A DNA stretch of 64,000 bases from DATBGZ01 sp963803115 (GCA_963803115.1 CAWDLN010000019.1:338825-402824); one strand, 5' to 3'; positions 1 through 8,830 are shown, counted from the first letter of the stretch. The notes: generated by a model not told the origin, from the letters alone. Translations and numbers: made by a program.

Positions 1-492
1 CTCGTGCTGAACGCGCCGGCGCCGTTGCCGTGCACGCCCCGCGGCATCGTGGAACTGCTACACCGGTACGGCGTCGCGCTGCGCGGCGCGGAGGTGGTGG
101 TGATCGGCCGGGGCACCACGGTGGGCCGGCCGCTCGGGCTTCTGCTGACGCGGCGCACCGAGAACGCCACCGTGACCACGTGTCATACCGGCACCCGCGA
201 CATCGCGGCCCATACGCGCCGGGCCGACATCGTCGTCGCCGCGGCCGGCGTTGCGGGAATTATCACAGCGGACATGATCCGTCCCGGCGCCGCGGTACTG
301 GACGTCGGCATCACTCGGGTGACCGAGCCGGACGGCACGTCCCGGCTGGTCGGGGACGTCCATCCCGATGTCGTCGAGGTGGCGGGGTTTCTGGCACCGA
401 TGCCCGGCGGCGTCGGGCCGATGACCCGAGCGATGCTCCTCACGAACGTGGTTGAGCTAGCCGAGCAACGAAGCGCCGACCGTGCGGGTTAG
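1..492 (+). CDS. folD: FolD, methylenetetrahydrofolate dehydrogenase/cyclohydrolase (C-terminal part)
   Basis: Bifunctional folate enzyme that interconverts 5,10-methylene-, 5,10-methenyl- and 10-formyl-THF in the cytoplasm. The gene enters from outside the window and is open from base 1, so only about 163 C-terminal residues are seen. Visible family motifs are PCTPRGIVELL at the start of the NADP-binding domain, the GRGTTVGRPLGLLL dinucleotide loop, and the C-terminal PGGVGPMTRAMLL. The stop lies 44 bp before mdh, which may be co-transcribed. Only the N-terminal catalytic part is missing, because of the window edge. Confidence 0.95.
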   Translation, partial: LVLNAPAPLPCTPRGIVELLHRYGVALRGAEVVVIGRGTTVGRPLGLLLTRRTENATVTTCHTGTRDIAAHTRRADIVVAAAGVAGIITADMIRPGAAVLDVGITRVTEPDGTSRLVGDVHPDVVEVAGFLAPMPGGVGPMTRAMLLTNVVELAEQRSADRAG

Positions 493-536
493 GGTGCGAA
501 GGTCCGATAACTCCATTCCTCGCGGGAAGTCTTCAG

Positions 537-1487
537 ATGGGTAAGAAGGTCACCGTCGTCGGCGCCGGGTTCTACGGTTCGACGACCGCGCAACGCCTCG
601 CCGAGTACGACGTCTTCGATACCGTCGTTCTGACCGACATCATCGAGGGCAAGCCCGAGGGCCTCGCCCTGGATCTCAACCAGTCCCGGCCCATCGAGGG
701 CTTCGAGACGAAGGTCGTCGGTGTCACCACGGGTGCCGACGGCTCGGGATACGAGGCGGCTGCCGGCTCGGACATCGTGGTCGTCACCGCCGGCCTGCCG
801 CGCAAGCCGGGCATGAGCCGGATGGATCTACTCGAGGTCAACGCCAAGATCGTTCGCGGCGTGGCCGAGAACATCGCCAAGCACGCGCCCAACGCTGTTG
901 TCATCGTGGTCTCCAACCCGCTCGACGAGATGACCGCGCTGGCTCAGCTCGCCACCGGGTTCCCGCGTAACCGGGTGCTGGGCCAAGCCGGCGTGCTCGA
1001 TACGGCCCGGTTCACCCACTTCGTCGCCGAGGAGCTCGGCGTCCCCGTGCGCTCGGTGAAGACGCTTACGCTGGGCTCGCACGGCGACACCATGGTGCCG
1101 GTGCCCTCACTGTGCACAGTGGACGGTAAGCCGTTGGCCGAGGTCATGCCGGCCGAGAAGATCGAGGAGCTCGTGGTCCGTACCCGCAACGGCGGCGCCG
1201 AAGTGGTGGCGCTACTTAAGACGGGTTCCGCCTACTACGCTCCGTCGGCGGCCGCGGCCCGGATGGCCAAGGCCGTGGCCGAGGACAGCGGTGAGGTGTG
1301 GCCGGTCTGCGCCTGGGTTGACGGCGAGTACGACATCTCCGGCGTCTACCTCGGCGTACAGGCCGAGCTCGGTGCCACCGGCGTCCGCAAGGTCGTACAG
1401 ACTCCGCTCACCGAGCCGGAGCTGGCGTCGCTGCGGGCGGCCGCCGAAGCCGTGCGGGCCAAGCAGGCGGACGTCGCCGGGCTCTGA
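537..1487 (+). CDS. mdh: malate dehydrogenase (LDH-like type)
   Basis: Cytoplasmic TCA-cycle enzyme, malate + NAD to oxaloacetate, 316 residues. The N-terminus carries the GAGFYGS nucleotide loop and an acidic residue (LTDI) after beta-2, which fits NAD. The substrate loop PRKPGMSRMDLL has the arginine that marks malate rather than lactate specificity. LDTARF holds the catalytic Asp and GSHGDTMVPV the catalytic His (about residue 182). Length is normal for the LDH-like MDH group. It follows folD and lies about 0.9 kb from icd, so two TCA-cycle genes sit together, separated by an opposite-strand peptidase gene. Confidence 0.96.
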   Translation: MGKKVTVVGAGFYGSTTAQRLAEYDVFDTVVLTDIIEGKPEGLALDLNQSRPIEGFETKVVGVTTGADGSGYEAAAGSDIVVVTAGLPRKPGMSRMDLLEVNAKIVRGVAENIAKHAPNAVVIVVSNPLDEMTALAQLATGFPRNRVLGQAGVLDTARFTHFVAEELGVPVRSVKTLTLGSHGDTMVPVPSLCTVDGKPLAEVMPAEKIEELVVRTRNGGAEVVALLKTGSAYYAPSAAAARMAKAVAEDSGEVWPVCAWVDGEYDISGVYLGVQAELGATGVRKVVQTPLTEPELASLRAAAEAVRAKQADVAGL

Positions 1488-1496
1488 CCCGCGGGT

Positions 1497-2243
1497 TCAG
1501 CCGGCCTGGACCCCACAGGCGGTGACGCCGCCGTGGAACCCTTCGACGAAGGCTTCCTCGCGCTCGTTCGCGGTGCCGTGGTCGCGATCGGCTCCCTCGG
1601 CCGATCCGATGATCGGGAACAGCGACTCGATGTCTTCGATGTCGTCCGGGTACTCGAGCCACTTATGTTCGTCGGTGTACTTGGTCCACGCTCCGGCGAG
1701 GCAATCGGCCTGGTTCTCGTAGTCGATGCTCTCCTGGGCGGTCCGTGGTCCCGGCAGCCCCAGCTCCGACTGGATGTGATGGCCGAACTCGTGCGCGAGA
1801 CCGACCGCGGGCCCCGCGTCGCCCGTCTCGGAGTAGAACTCCCAGAGCGTGTTCTGTCCAACGTAGACAGTCTGGTCGGGAGGGCAGTACTCGTACGAGC
1901 GCGAGTTGTACGTTGCGTGGTTTCCGTTGATGTCGAGGCATCCTTCGCGTCCGGAGGTACCCGCCTGCACATAGACCACCTCGGGCATCGGCACCTGCGG
2001 CCAGGTGTCGTGCACCCAGTCCTCGATCATCGGAAGCACCGCGTCCACGTAGTCGTCCATCGTGTTGTAGTCGAACTGGCCCTCGAGCGAGGTCCGCGAC
2101 GGATCCGGCGACGGCTCGGACGTCGAGGTCGACTGTGACGGCGCCGCGCCGACGTCGCCGTCGTTGGCGGGCATGAGGCATCCGGCGAGGAGCAGGCCGA
2201 AGACGCTGAGAGCAACCGTGGTGGCGGCGGATCGCTTGGTCAT
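1497..2243 (-). CDS. neutral zinc metallopeptidase lipoprotein (YpfJ-like)
   Basis: Predicted secreted, lipid-anchored zinc protease of about 248 residues. The start at 2243 was chosen because it has a purine-rich AGGTGGGAG upstream and begins a lipoprotein signal peptide (MTKRSA, then LLLAGC lipobox). A low-complexity Ser/Thr/Pro linker follows. The catalytic HEFGHH motif lies near residue 151, with the downstream ENQADCLAGAW segment typical of the PF04228 neutral metallopeptidase family. Substrate is unknown. It is divergent from icd, and the spacer holds a 7-2-7 palindrome. Confidence 0.88.
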   Translation of the reverse strand: MTKRSAATTVALSVFGLLLAGCLMPANDGDVGAAPSQSTSTSEPSPDPSRTSLEGQFDYNTMDDYVDAVLPMIEDWVHDTWPQVPMPEVVYVQAGTSGREGCLDINGNHATYNSRSYEYCPPDQTVYVGQNTLWEFYSETGDAGPAVGLAHEFGHHIQSELGLPGPRTAQESIDYENQADCLAGAWTKYTDEHKWLEYPDDIEDIESLFPIIGSAEGADRDHGTANEREEAFVEGFHGGVTACGVQAG

Positions 2244-2333
2244 GGGTTCTCCCACCTGGAGAGGGACACCGGAGTCCTCAGTGTGAAGGTCGTCGGCAAC
2301 CTCGGGGCCGGCCGCGCGGGCTGGAAGCCTTTG

Positions 2334-2349
2334 CAGTACGCTCGTACTG
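2334..2349. promoter_or_regulatory. operator-like palindrome between metallopeptidase gene and icd
   Basis: CAGTACGCTCGTACTG is a perfect inverted repeat with 7-bp arms and a 2-bp centre. It sits 48 bp before the icd start and 91 bp before the divergent peptidase start. TACG-NN-CGTA palindromes are common TetR-family targets. No TetR-type gene is nearby, so the regulator is unknown. Confidence 0.45.
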
Positions 2350-2397
2350 TTTATCCGCCGACAGAACACCGAGCCATACCGAGAGGAGCGCCGGGAG

Positions 2398-3615
2398 ATG
2401 GCGAAGATCAAGGTCAACAACCCGGTCGTCGAACTCGATGGCGACGAGATGACCCGAATTATCTGGAAGCAGATCCGCGACCAGCTGATCGTGCCCTATC
2501 TCGACGTCGAGTTGGACTACTACGACCTCGGCATTGAGCACCGCGATGCCACCGACGACCAGGTGACCATCGACGCCGCAAACGCGATCAAGCAGCACGG
2601 TGTCGGGGTCAAGTGCGCCACGATCACGCCGGATGAGGCCCGGGTGCAGGAGTTCGGGCTGAAGAAGATGTGGAAGTCGCCGAACGGGACAATCCGCAAC
2701 ATCCTCGGCGGCGTTGTCTTCCGTGAGCCGATCATCATGGCGAATGTGCCGCGGCTCGTCCCCAGCTGGACCAAGCCGATCGTCATCGGCCGTCACGCCC
2801 ATGGCGACCAGTACAAGGCAACCGACTTCGTCGTCCCCGGTCCCGGTACGGTCACCATCACGTACACCCCGGCCGACGGTGGCGCGCCGATGGAGATGGA
2901 GGTGGCGAAGTTCAACGGTGGCGGCGTCGCCATGGGCATGTACAACTTTGACGACTCGATCCGTGACTTCGCCCGGGCGTCACTTCGGTACGGGCTCGAC
3001 CGCGGTTATCCGGTGTATCTGTCCACAAAGAACACGATCCTCAAGGCGTACGACGGCCGGTTCAAGGACCTGTTCGCGGAGGTCTTCGAGAGCGAGTTCG
3101 CCCGGGACTTCAAGGCCGCCGGCCTCACCTACGAGCACCGCCTCATCGACGACATGGTTGCCGCCGCCCTGAAGTGGGAGGGCGGCTTCGTGTGGGCTTG
3201 CAAGAACTACGACGGCGACGTGCAGTCCGACACCGTGGCCCAGGGCTTCGGTTCGCTCGGTCTGATGACGTCGGTACTGATGACCCCGGACGGCCACACG
3301 GTCGAGGCGGAAGCAGCCCACGGCACCGTGACCCGGCACTACCGGCAGTGGCAGAAGGGCGAGAAGACGTCAACGAACCCGATCGCCTCCATCTTCGCGT
3401 GGACCCGGGGCCTGGCCCACCGCGGCAAGCTCGACGGCACTGCAGCCGTGACGGACTTCGCCCACAAGCTGGAGCAGGTCTGCATCGCTACTGTCGAAAG
3501 TGGACAGATGACAAAGGACCTTGCCCTGCTGATCGCGCCCGACGCGCCGTGGCTCACCACCGAAGAGTTCATGAACACCCTCGACGCCAACCTGTCAAAG
3601 GCACTGAGCGCCTAA
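2398..3615 (+). CDS. icd: NADP-dependent isocitrate dehydrogenase (homodimeric type)
   Basis: TCA-cycle enzyme, isocitrate + NADP to 2-oxoglutarate + CO2, 405 residues. It begins MAKIKVNNPVVELDGDEMTR and contains SPNGTIRNILGG, the substrate-binding serine region of the eukaryote-like dimeric IDH group. It also has GDVQSDTVAQGFGSLGLMTS and the cofactor segment EAAHGTVTRHYR. The start is supported by a GAGAGGAG ribosome-binding site. It stands alone on its strand. A palindromic repeat follows the stop within about 10 bp. Confidence 0.96.
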   Translation: MAKIKVNNPVVELDGDEMTRIIWKQIRDQLIVPYLDVELDYYDLGIEHRDATDDQVTIDAANAIKQHGVGVKCATITPDEARVQEFGLKKMWKSPNGTIRNILGGVVFREPIIMANVPRLVPSWTKPIVIGRHAHGDQYKATDFVVPGPGTVTITYTPADGGAPMEMEVAKFNGGGVAMGMYNFDDSIRDFARASLRYGLDRGYPVYLSTKNTILKAYDGRFKDLFAEVFESEFARDFKAAGLTYEHRLIDDMVAAALKWEGGFVWACKNYDGDVQSDTVAQGFGSLGLMTSVLMTPDGHTVEAEAAHGTVTRHYRQWQKGEKTSTNPIASIFAWTRGLAHRGKLDGTAAVTDFAHKLEQVCIATVESGQMTKDLALLIAPDAPWLTTEEFMNTLDANLSKALSA

Positions 3616-3625
3616 TGGTTCCGGT

Positions 3626-3675
3626 GATCTTGGGCGAATGCGTGCGATCGGAGATCGACTCACGCGCATACTCCC
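3626..3675. repeat. GATCTTGG-type palindromic intergenic repeat, copy 1
   Basis: An imperfect hairpin begins 10 bp after the icd stop. The outer parts are TGGG with CCCA and ATGCGTG with CACGCGCAT. The inner stem is CGATC-GGA-GATCG. The core GCGATCGGAGATCGACT is identical to the copy at 45.8 kb, and GATCTTGGGCGAAT matches the copy at 28.1 kb at 13 of 14 positions. It may also act as a terminator. Confidence 0.7.
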
Positions 3676-3854
3676 ACGGTCGCCGAGGAGAAATGTGTGA
3701 CTTTTCCGTGATCGCGCAACCAAGCCACCGCCGCATTCGTTAAGCGGGGCGTGACCGTGGCTCCTCAACCGGCGGTCATGGGCGCCACCCGCGGCGGTCC
3801 CAGCCTTCCGCGGTGGTGTTGGTACCGGCTGTCACAGCCTACCGTCCCTTCCCG

Positions 3855-3890
3855 GTGTGGCCGGATCGCGCAGCAGCGGTCCGGCCACAC
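3855..3890. terminator. hairpin, likely transcription terminator
   Basis: GTGTGGCCGGA and TCCGGCCACAC form a perfect 11-bp stem with a 14-nt loop. It lies between the convergent icd and S51-like genes. There is no clear U-tract, as is common in GC-rich actinomycetes. Confidence 0.6.
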
Positions 3891-3958
3891 GCTTTGTGAG
3901 GAGCGGCCATGGTTGCGACGTTCCACAGTGGTCACGTCGGTGGAGCGAGCGGTTGAGG

Positions 3959-5200
3959 CTACCCGCGCTCGAGCAGCTGCCATTCGACGCCGTCCGGGGT
4001 GTCACGGACTTCGATGCCCGCGCCGGTCAGGCGATCGCGAATCTCGTCGGATGCGGCGAAGTCCTTGGTCGCCCGGGCCCGGGAGCGTAGCGCGAGCAGC
4101 CCATCGACCAGAGGAGCGACCGCCTCGCGTGGATCCTGCGCCCCGACCGTGGCCAGCTCTCCCAGTCGTACCACCATCGTCCGCAGTGCGCCCCGGGCGT
4201 AGTCGCCCTCGTCGGAGGTCAGCGTGTCCGCGGCCCAATCGAGCAATGTCTGCTCCAACTCGAGAATCGTCTCGACGCACTCGTCAACGTCGCGCGCGCT
4301 CAGCGCCGTGTCGAACCGGGCGAGGAGCTCGTCCGTGGCCCCGCGCAGTGACGTCGATGGTGCGGGTTCGGCAACGATTTCGGCCACGAATGGCTCCACA
4401 GTGGACACGTGTGCGGTGTCGGAGCTGAGAAGCTCATCAAACGCGAGCACGGTGCCCGAGGGATGAACCGCACTCTCTCCCCGCTGGCGGATGGTCATGG
4501 TTCCGTTGCCCACGACGGAGACCGTGCCCACGGTCGGGTCGAGCAGGACGGCGGTGTGCTCATCGACCCCCAGTACGAACGCCTCCGCGGGTAGTTCCCG
4601 CTCCATCGCGGCGAGCCGCTGCTCGCCGAGGTAGCAGTAGCGGGTGTCATGGTGGCCACCCTCGGCGTTGTTGTAGTGCGGAATCACCACGGCCGGCAAT
4701 CCACACACCCGGTCGACGAGGTTCAGACCTGGCTCCCAGCACGGGTCGAGGCCGGCCTTGTAGATCTCGTAGACCGGCACGGTATGCGAGCCGAGGGTCA
4801 GCGCCGCCGCGCTCGCGAGCAGCACGACGCCGTCGCGCGCCAGCACGTCGGCCAGCACCGCGGGAATCGGTGTGTCCCGCCAGTGTCGCAACGCATAGGT
4901 GGGTGAGCCTGGGCCGGCGAAGACCCAACCGGCGCTGGAGAGAGCCGCGAGCGCTCGTTCCCGGGCCAGCCCCGGCGCCGGGGCCGTACGCCATTCGGCC
5001 ACCGAAACGGAGCGCCCGATGCTGGCCGCGAAGTAACCGACCGCCCGGGCGGAGATATCGTCCGCATTGGACTGAAACCCGTATGGCGTATCGAGCAGCA
5101 CTGCTGGCCGATCGCCGACGCGTTCGAAGATGGACCGGTGTGGCTTGACCATCGTCGGGGCCGTCTCGCCCGAGCCCATGATCACCAGTAGGCCGGGCAT
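3959..5200 (-). CDS. S51/cyanophycinase-like amidohydrolase-fold protein fused to a CysS-type C-terminal domain
   Basis: 413 residues. The N-terminal two thirds resemble the class I glutamine amidotransferase-like/peptidase S51 fold: MGSGETAP at the start, then AGPGSPTYALR, a serine region ASAAALTLG with VPVYEIYKAG after it, and IPHYNNAEGG. The last 110 or so residues, with RARATKDFAASDEIRDRL then GIEVRDTPDGVEW, match the C-terminal helical domain of cysteinyl-tRNA synthetases. No synthetase catalytic motifs (HIGH, KMSKS) are present, so it is not a tRNA synthetase. The function is unknown. Its start abuts the stop of the upstream hydrolase gene, so the two are probably co-translated. Confidence 0.75.
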   Translation of the reverse strand: MPGLLVIMGSGETAPTMVKPHRSIFERVGDRPAVLLDTPYGFQSNADDISARAVGYFAASIGRSVSVAEWRTAPAPGLARERALAALSSAGWVFAGPGSPTYALRHWRDTPIPAVLADVLARDGVVLLASAAALTLGSHTVPVYEIYKAGLDPCWEPGLNLVDRVCGLPAVVIPHYNNAEGGHHDTRYCYLGEQRLAAMERELPAEAFVLGVDEHTAVLLDPTVGTVSVVGNGTMTIRQRGESAVHPSGTVLAFDELLSSDTAHVSTVEPFVAEIVAEPAPSTSLRGATDELLARFDTALSARDVDECVETILELEQTLLDWAADTLTSDEGDYARGALRTMVVRLGELATVGAQDPREAVAPLVDGLLALRSRARATKDFAASDEIRDRLTGAGIEVRDTPDGVEWQLLERG

Positions 5201-6040
5201 CTAGGCCTCCGCCGCGAGAGTGATCAGGTCAGCCGCGACATCGGCCGGGTGTTGCGCGTGCAGATCGTGGTCGCCCCCGACGTACTCCCGAATCCTGGGG
5301 CGGGCGAGCGTGCTCGCTGCCTTCACGACGACAGCCCGCTTGGCATCACTGTCCTGTGTGGGCAGTGCCGGCATCAGGAGCACCGGTGCGGTGATCTCGG
5401 CGAGGTCCCGCCACGGCGGGTCGTCCCACATGCTCCGCAGGATGCGCATGTGGTTCGGGATCGACAAGCGGCGCCGCATGGTGCCGTCCGGACCCTCGCG
5501 CAGGTTCGCCACGGTGGCCTCAATGGCGGCCGGCGACCAGTCCGGATGATGGCGGGTGAGGTAGCTGCGCATCTCGTTCGCTCGCAGACCGTCCACATCT
5601 GGCGGACGCAACGCGGCCGCACACTCCTCCCAGCTGTCGAAGGTCGTGCTGAGGTCAAGCCAGCCGCCGTCGATCAACGCGACCGCGGCCATCCATTCGG
5701 GATTGCGGGCGGCGAAGCGAGCCGCGACGTTGCCACCCCACGACTGCCCGGCGACGAGGAGGCGCTTGTTCGACTCGAGTTCGGCGCAGACGGCCCGTAG
5801 GTCGTTGGCCGCCGTACTCGTGTCATAACCGTCAACCGGTGCGTCAGACTCGCCGTGGGACCGGAGGTCGACCGCGGCCACCGAGTGCCCTGCCGCGGAC
5901 AGGATTTCGGCCACCTCGTCCCAAAGCCGGGCGTTTGATGACAGCCCGTGGACGAGCAGGAACGGCAGACCGCTTTCACCTGGCCAGTGCCGCACCCGCA
6001 GCCTGACGTGCGGCGCGACCTCGACATCGACCGACAGCAT
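5201..6040 (-). CDS. alpha/beta hydrolase
   Basis: 279-residue cytoplasmic alpha/beta-fold hydrolase. The oxyanion region LLVHGLSS, the nucleophile elbow GQSWGGN (Ser) and a late GGDHDLHAQHP segment supplying the catalytic His are all present. A lid-like helical insert lies between about residues 130 and 200. Its stop codon touches the start of the S51-like fusion gene, forming a two-gene unit. The substrate cannot be told from sequence. Confidence 0.88.
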   Translation of the reverse strand: MLSVDVEVAPHVRLRVRHWPGESGLPFLLVHGLSSNARLWDEVAEILSAAGHSVAAVDLRSHGESDAPVDGYDTSTAANDLRAVCAELESNKRLLVAGQSWGGNVAARFAARNPEWMAAVALIDGGWLDLSTTFDSWEECAAALRPPDVDGLRANEMRSYLTRHHPDWSPAAIEATVANLREGPDGTMRRRLSIPNHMRILRSMWDDPPWRDLAEITAPVLLMPALPTQDSDAKRAVVVKAASTLARPRIREYVGGDHDLHAQHPADVAADLITLAAEA

Positions 6041-6109
6041 GGTCCGAATCTATCCCGCGGCTCCGACATCGTGGCGGGCGTCGAACCTCGACCGCGGCGA
6101 CGGGACGAC

Positions 6110-7090
6110 TTACCCCGGGATCAGATGGTCGTGGCGAAGTCGGGCTCGTAACCAACGTCCACGGGTCAGGCCCGCGGCAGCGGCCAGCGCCAGCAGCGCC
6201 AGCGGTTCGGGGCGCGTCAGCAGTGCAGCCCGAGCCTCGGCAAGACCCGAAGCGCGGTTGCCCGAGGCGACCTCCCAGCAGGCGATTTCGGCCAGCTGGC
6301 GGGCCGCCGGTCGACCCGGTCGGCGCAGCTCTGGATGGCGGTCGGTCATCCACCGCAGCGCTCGAAGATGTCCGGCCGGATTGATTGTCTGGGGTCGCCA
6401 CAGGACCCGGACGTACGGCTCGTCAACATGTACGAGCGGTGCGCACCGAGCGGCCCGCATGAGCAGATCCCAATCGGCGACCTCCGCGGGACCGTCCTCA
6501 GCAAGCAGGCCGATGCCACCTCGGTGCGGCATCCGGATGAGTAGGTCGTGCCGTGCCAGGAAACCGGAGCCGCTCAGCATCCGCGCACGCCCGCGGCTCA
6601 CCGCATTCAAACTGATCGGACCCGGGCCGAGAAGGCGAGCTCGGCGCCGGCCGTCGTACTCCACCTCGGCCGCGCATGTCCCGAACGGCCGACCAGGTTC
6701 CCAGAGCACCGCGCTGACCTGCGCCGCCAGCTTGCCTGGCGCCCACAAGTCGTCGTCGTCACAGAACGCGACCCATTCGCAATCGCCGACGGCGAGTATC
6801 CCCGCATTGCGGGCACCGATCAGTCCCGGTCGGCGCCAGTTCTCCAGAACCAGAACCGGCCGGTCGCCGCTCGACGACAGGCTCCAGTCGGGTGCCGTGT
6901 GGTCGACAACGACCACGACGCGCATCGGGCCGAGGTAGTGCTGGCTCACGACCGACGCGAGTGCTCGGCGGACCAGGTTGGGTCGGGCCCGGGTTGCGAT
7001 CACCACTCCGACACTTGGCCACTGCGCCGCCGCGGCCGCCGGGCGGTGGCCCGTCTCAACTGACAACCGAGGCACGTGTATCACAAACAC
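6110..7090 (-). CDS. family 2 glycosyltransferase
   Basis: 326 residues from a GTG start. SVGVVIATRARPNLVRRAL near residue 25 is the GT2 nucleotide-sugar fold start, and FCDDDDLW carries the DxD-type metal-binding residues. VADWDLLMRAARC further on fits the acceptor-side ED/W region. The C-terminal 80 residues are Ala/Arg/Leu-rich and may be membrane-peripheral. Its neighbours are a Wzz/BY-kinase-like gene and an APS kinase, so a role in surface polysaccharide synthesis is likely but inferred. Confidence 0.85.
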   Translation of the reverse strand: MFVIHVPRLSVETGHRPAAAAAQWPSVGVVIATRARPNLVRRALASVVSQHYLGPMRVVVVVDHTAPDWSLSSSGDRPVLVLENWRRPGLIGARNAGILAVGDCEWVAFCDDDDLWAPGKLAAQVSAVLWEPGRPFGTCAAEVEYDGRRRARLLGPGPISLNAVSRGRARMLSGSGFLARHDLLIRMPHRGGIGLLAEDGPAEVADWDLLMRAARCAPLVHVDEPYVRVLWRPQTINPAGHLRALRWMTDRHPELRRPGRPAARQLAEIACWEVASGNRASGLAEARAALLTRPEPLALLALAAAAGLTRGRWLRARLRHDHLIPG

Positions 7091-7178
7091 CCCTAGCGCC
7101 GTCTCTTAGGACATAACGACCGGCCAGCGCGGTCGGAGACGGATCGCGGGTTAAAACTATAAATCCGAATATTGGACT

Positions 7179-7688
7179 CTATGCGCCGCTTGACGAGGGA
7201 GCCGAATTGTCAGCGTCCCCTCGTGGCTGGTCACCAGCGCCCGGTTGGTTGGGCGCGGCGTTTGGTCGGGGAGTCAGCGTTTCGAGTTTGGCGGTCGGCA
7301 TGTCGAACGCGTCCGGCGGGCTGCCGACCCAGCCCTCGGTGTCGACGCCGGCCTGAGGTTCGCCGTCCGGGCCACGGTGATTGTTCCGCCCGATCGGCAG
7401 GTTCTCGGGCCCGATCCGTGGCACGACGACGGCACCGAGCAAGCGGGTGCCGACGCGGTTGAGCTGTGTCGCGGCGTCGGCGACCTGGGTGTGGTGGGCG
7501 CGGCCGGCCTCGACCACGAGCAACGCAACATCGGCGACGCTTGCCAAGCTCTGCGCGTCCGCACCCGATGCGGTCGACGGCGCCTCCACGATCACGTAGC
7601 GGGTCTTGCTCGCGAGTTGGCCGAGAACGCCGCGAACGCCTTCCGACTGCAGCAGACCGGTCGCGCTGGCGGTTCCGCCCGGCGTCAC
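7179..7688 (-). pseudogene. C-terminal piece of the BY-kinase-like protein, separated by a frameshift
   Basis: 169 residues with a possible GTG start in a TAGTG overlap with the upstream ORF. Just before this GTG the frame reads L-R-V-V-T-P-G-G, the expected continuation of a polysaccharide co-polymerase/tyrosine-autokinase domain. YVIVEAPSTASGADAQS and VADVALLVVEAG correspond to the Walker B-like strand and following region. So it is best seen as the end of the 7688-8830 protein, displaced by one base. Translational coupling at TAGTG could still make it as a separate subunit. The tail is Pro/Asn/Gly-rich and disordered. Confidence 0.6.
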
Positions 7689-8830
7689 TACCCGGAGCCT
7701 GGGGAGCGGGCCGCCCGCTGTACCGCCCGGCTCAGGCTCGTCCGGCCGGTGAGTACGTCGGTCAGCCCTGGAATGTCCGCGAGGTCGAAGATGGCGGCGA
7801 GTGTGGTCACCTGCTCGGCGGAGTCGAGTTCCGGAACGCTTGCGCCAACGAGGACGACCTCGGTATCGGCCCGGGCGAAGGCTGCGGCCAGGTTCGCCGC
7901 GACCAGCATGGATGCCAGACCCGGCGCGGCTCCGGTGACGATGATCGTGTGGTCTTCTGGCGCGAGGGCGGCGACCACCTCGTTGCGGAGCCGGTTGAAC
8001 GTGCGACCACTCGGATGCTGGGGAGCGGTCCCCGTGGCCATCGCCTCGAGGTCGAGATCGGCCAGCAGCGGGATGCCGTCATGCCGGCCCAGGTCCGCGC
8101 CCTGCTGGATGCGTGACGACCACCGGCTACGGACCAAACTGGAGCCCACGCCGAGGAGCACGCCGGCCACGGCCGCGATGCCGAGGTACAAGAGTCGGTT
8201 GGGGCGCGCGGGCGCCGACGGCAGCGCAGCCTCGCTGACGATGCGGCCTGGGTTGATCGTCGTGGTCTGGAGGTCATCCATGCGGGTGCTCAGGCTCGCC
8301 GCCTGGGCGGTGAGCGTCGTCTGCCCCGCGCGGAGCGTAGCCATTTCGGGGGAGTTGGTCGGCGTTCGGGTGATCAGCGCGTTGATCTCTCCGAGTTCGT
8401 TGTCGACGTCGTCGAGGCGACTTCGTAGCGAGGCGATCTGCTCGTTGAGGGCGGTTCGGGCGGCCCCGGCGCGGGCGGCGAGGTAGGCGTCCGCGAAGGC
8501 CATGGCGCCCGCCTGGGCCGCTGCGGCCGTGCTCGCCTCGAACCGGATGACCAGCACCGATGTGCCCGGGAGGGCCTCAACGCCGACCAGGCCACGGACG
8601 ACGTCGGGATCGCCGGGGCCCCCGGACAGTCGGGCGTTGGCGTCCGCCGCGGTCTGGGTCGACCGTACGAGTTGAGCCTCGGTCTGCATATTCACGTCGG
8701 AGCCGACCGACTCGACGAGCACCGATGCGGCGGCCGAATAGACCGGCCTCGTCGCGGCGAGCATGGCGAATCCGACACCGGCGCCGAGGACGGCGCCGAT
8801 TCCGACATGCAGCCAAAACTTCGATCGCAT
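7688..8830 (-). CDS. Wzz-type chain-length/BY-kinase-like membrane protein, frameshifted at its end
   Basis: 380 residues. An N-terminal TM (about 10-30), a periplasmic coiled-coil-rich segment (residues 40-190, with LNEQIASLRSRLDDVDNEL), and a second TM (about 215-235) give the Wzz topology. A cytoplasmic P-loop-like domain follows. Its would-be Walker A, TGAAPGLASMLVAANLAAA, lacks the GK(S/T), so ATP binding and autokinase activity are doubtful. The ORF stops at 7690, where a one-base shift would continue into the next ORF. Likely role: regulation of exopolysaccharide polymer length next to the GT2 gene. Confidence 0.72.
   Translation of the reverse strand: MRSKFWLHVGIGAVLGAGVGFAMLAATRPVYSAAASVLVESVGSDVNMQTEAQLVRSTQTAADANARLSGGPGDPDVVRGLVGVEALPGTSVLVIRFEASTAAAAQAGAMAFADAYLAARAGAARTALNEQIASLRSRLDDVDNELGEINALITRTPTNSPEMATLRAGQTTLTAQAASLSTRMDDLQTTTINPGRIVSEAALPSAPARPNRLLYLGIAAVAGVLLGVGSSLVRSRWSSRIQQGADLGRHDGIPLLADLDLEAMATGTAPQHPSGRTFNRLRNEVVAALAPEDHTIIVTGAAPGLASMLVAANLAAAFARADTEVVLVGASVPELDSAEQVTTLAAIFDLADIPGLTDVLTGRTSLSRAVQRAARSPGSG

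Larger units (their letters stand above)
3616..3958. other. gene-free spacer after icd
   Basis: This 343-bp spacer between convergent genes has no credible ORF. It holds a GATCTTGG-type palindromic repeat at its left end, an 11-bp perfect hairpin near the middle, and one copy of the recurring TCCACAGTGG word at 3922-3931. Confidence 0.7.
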
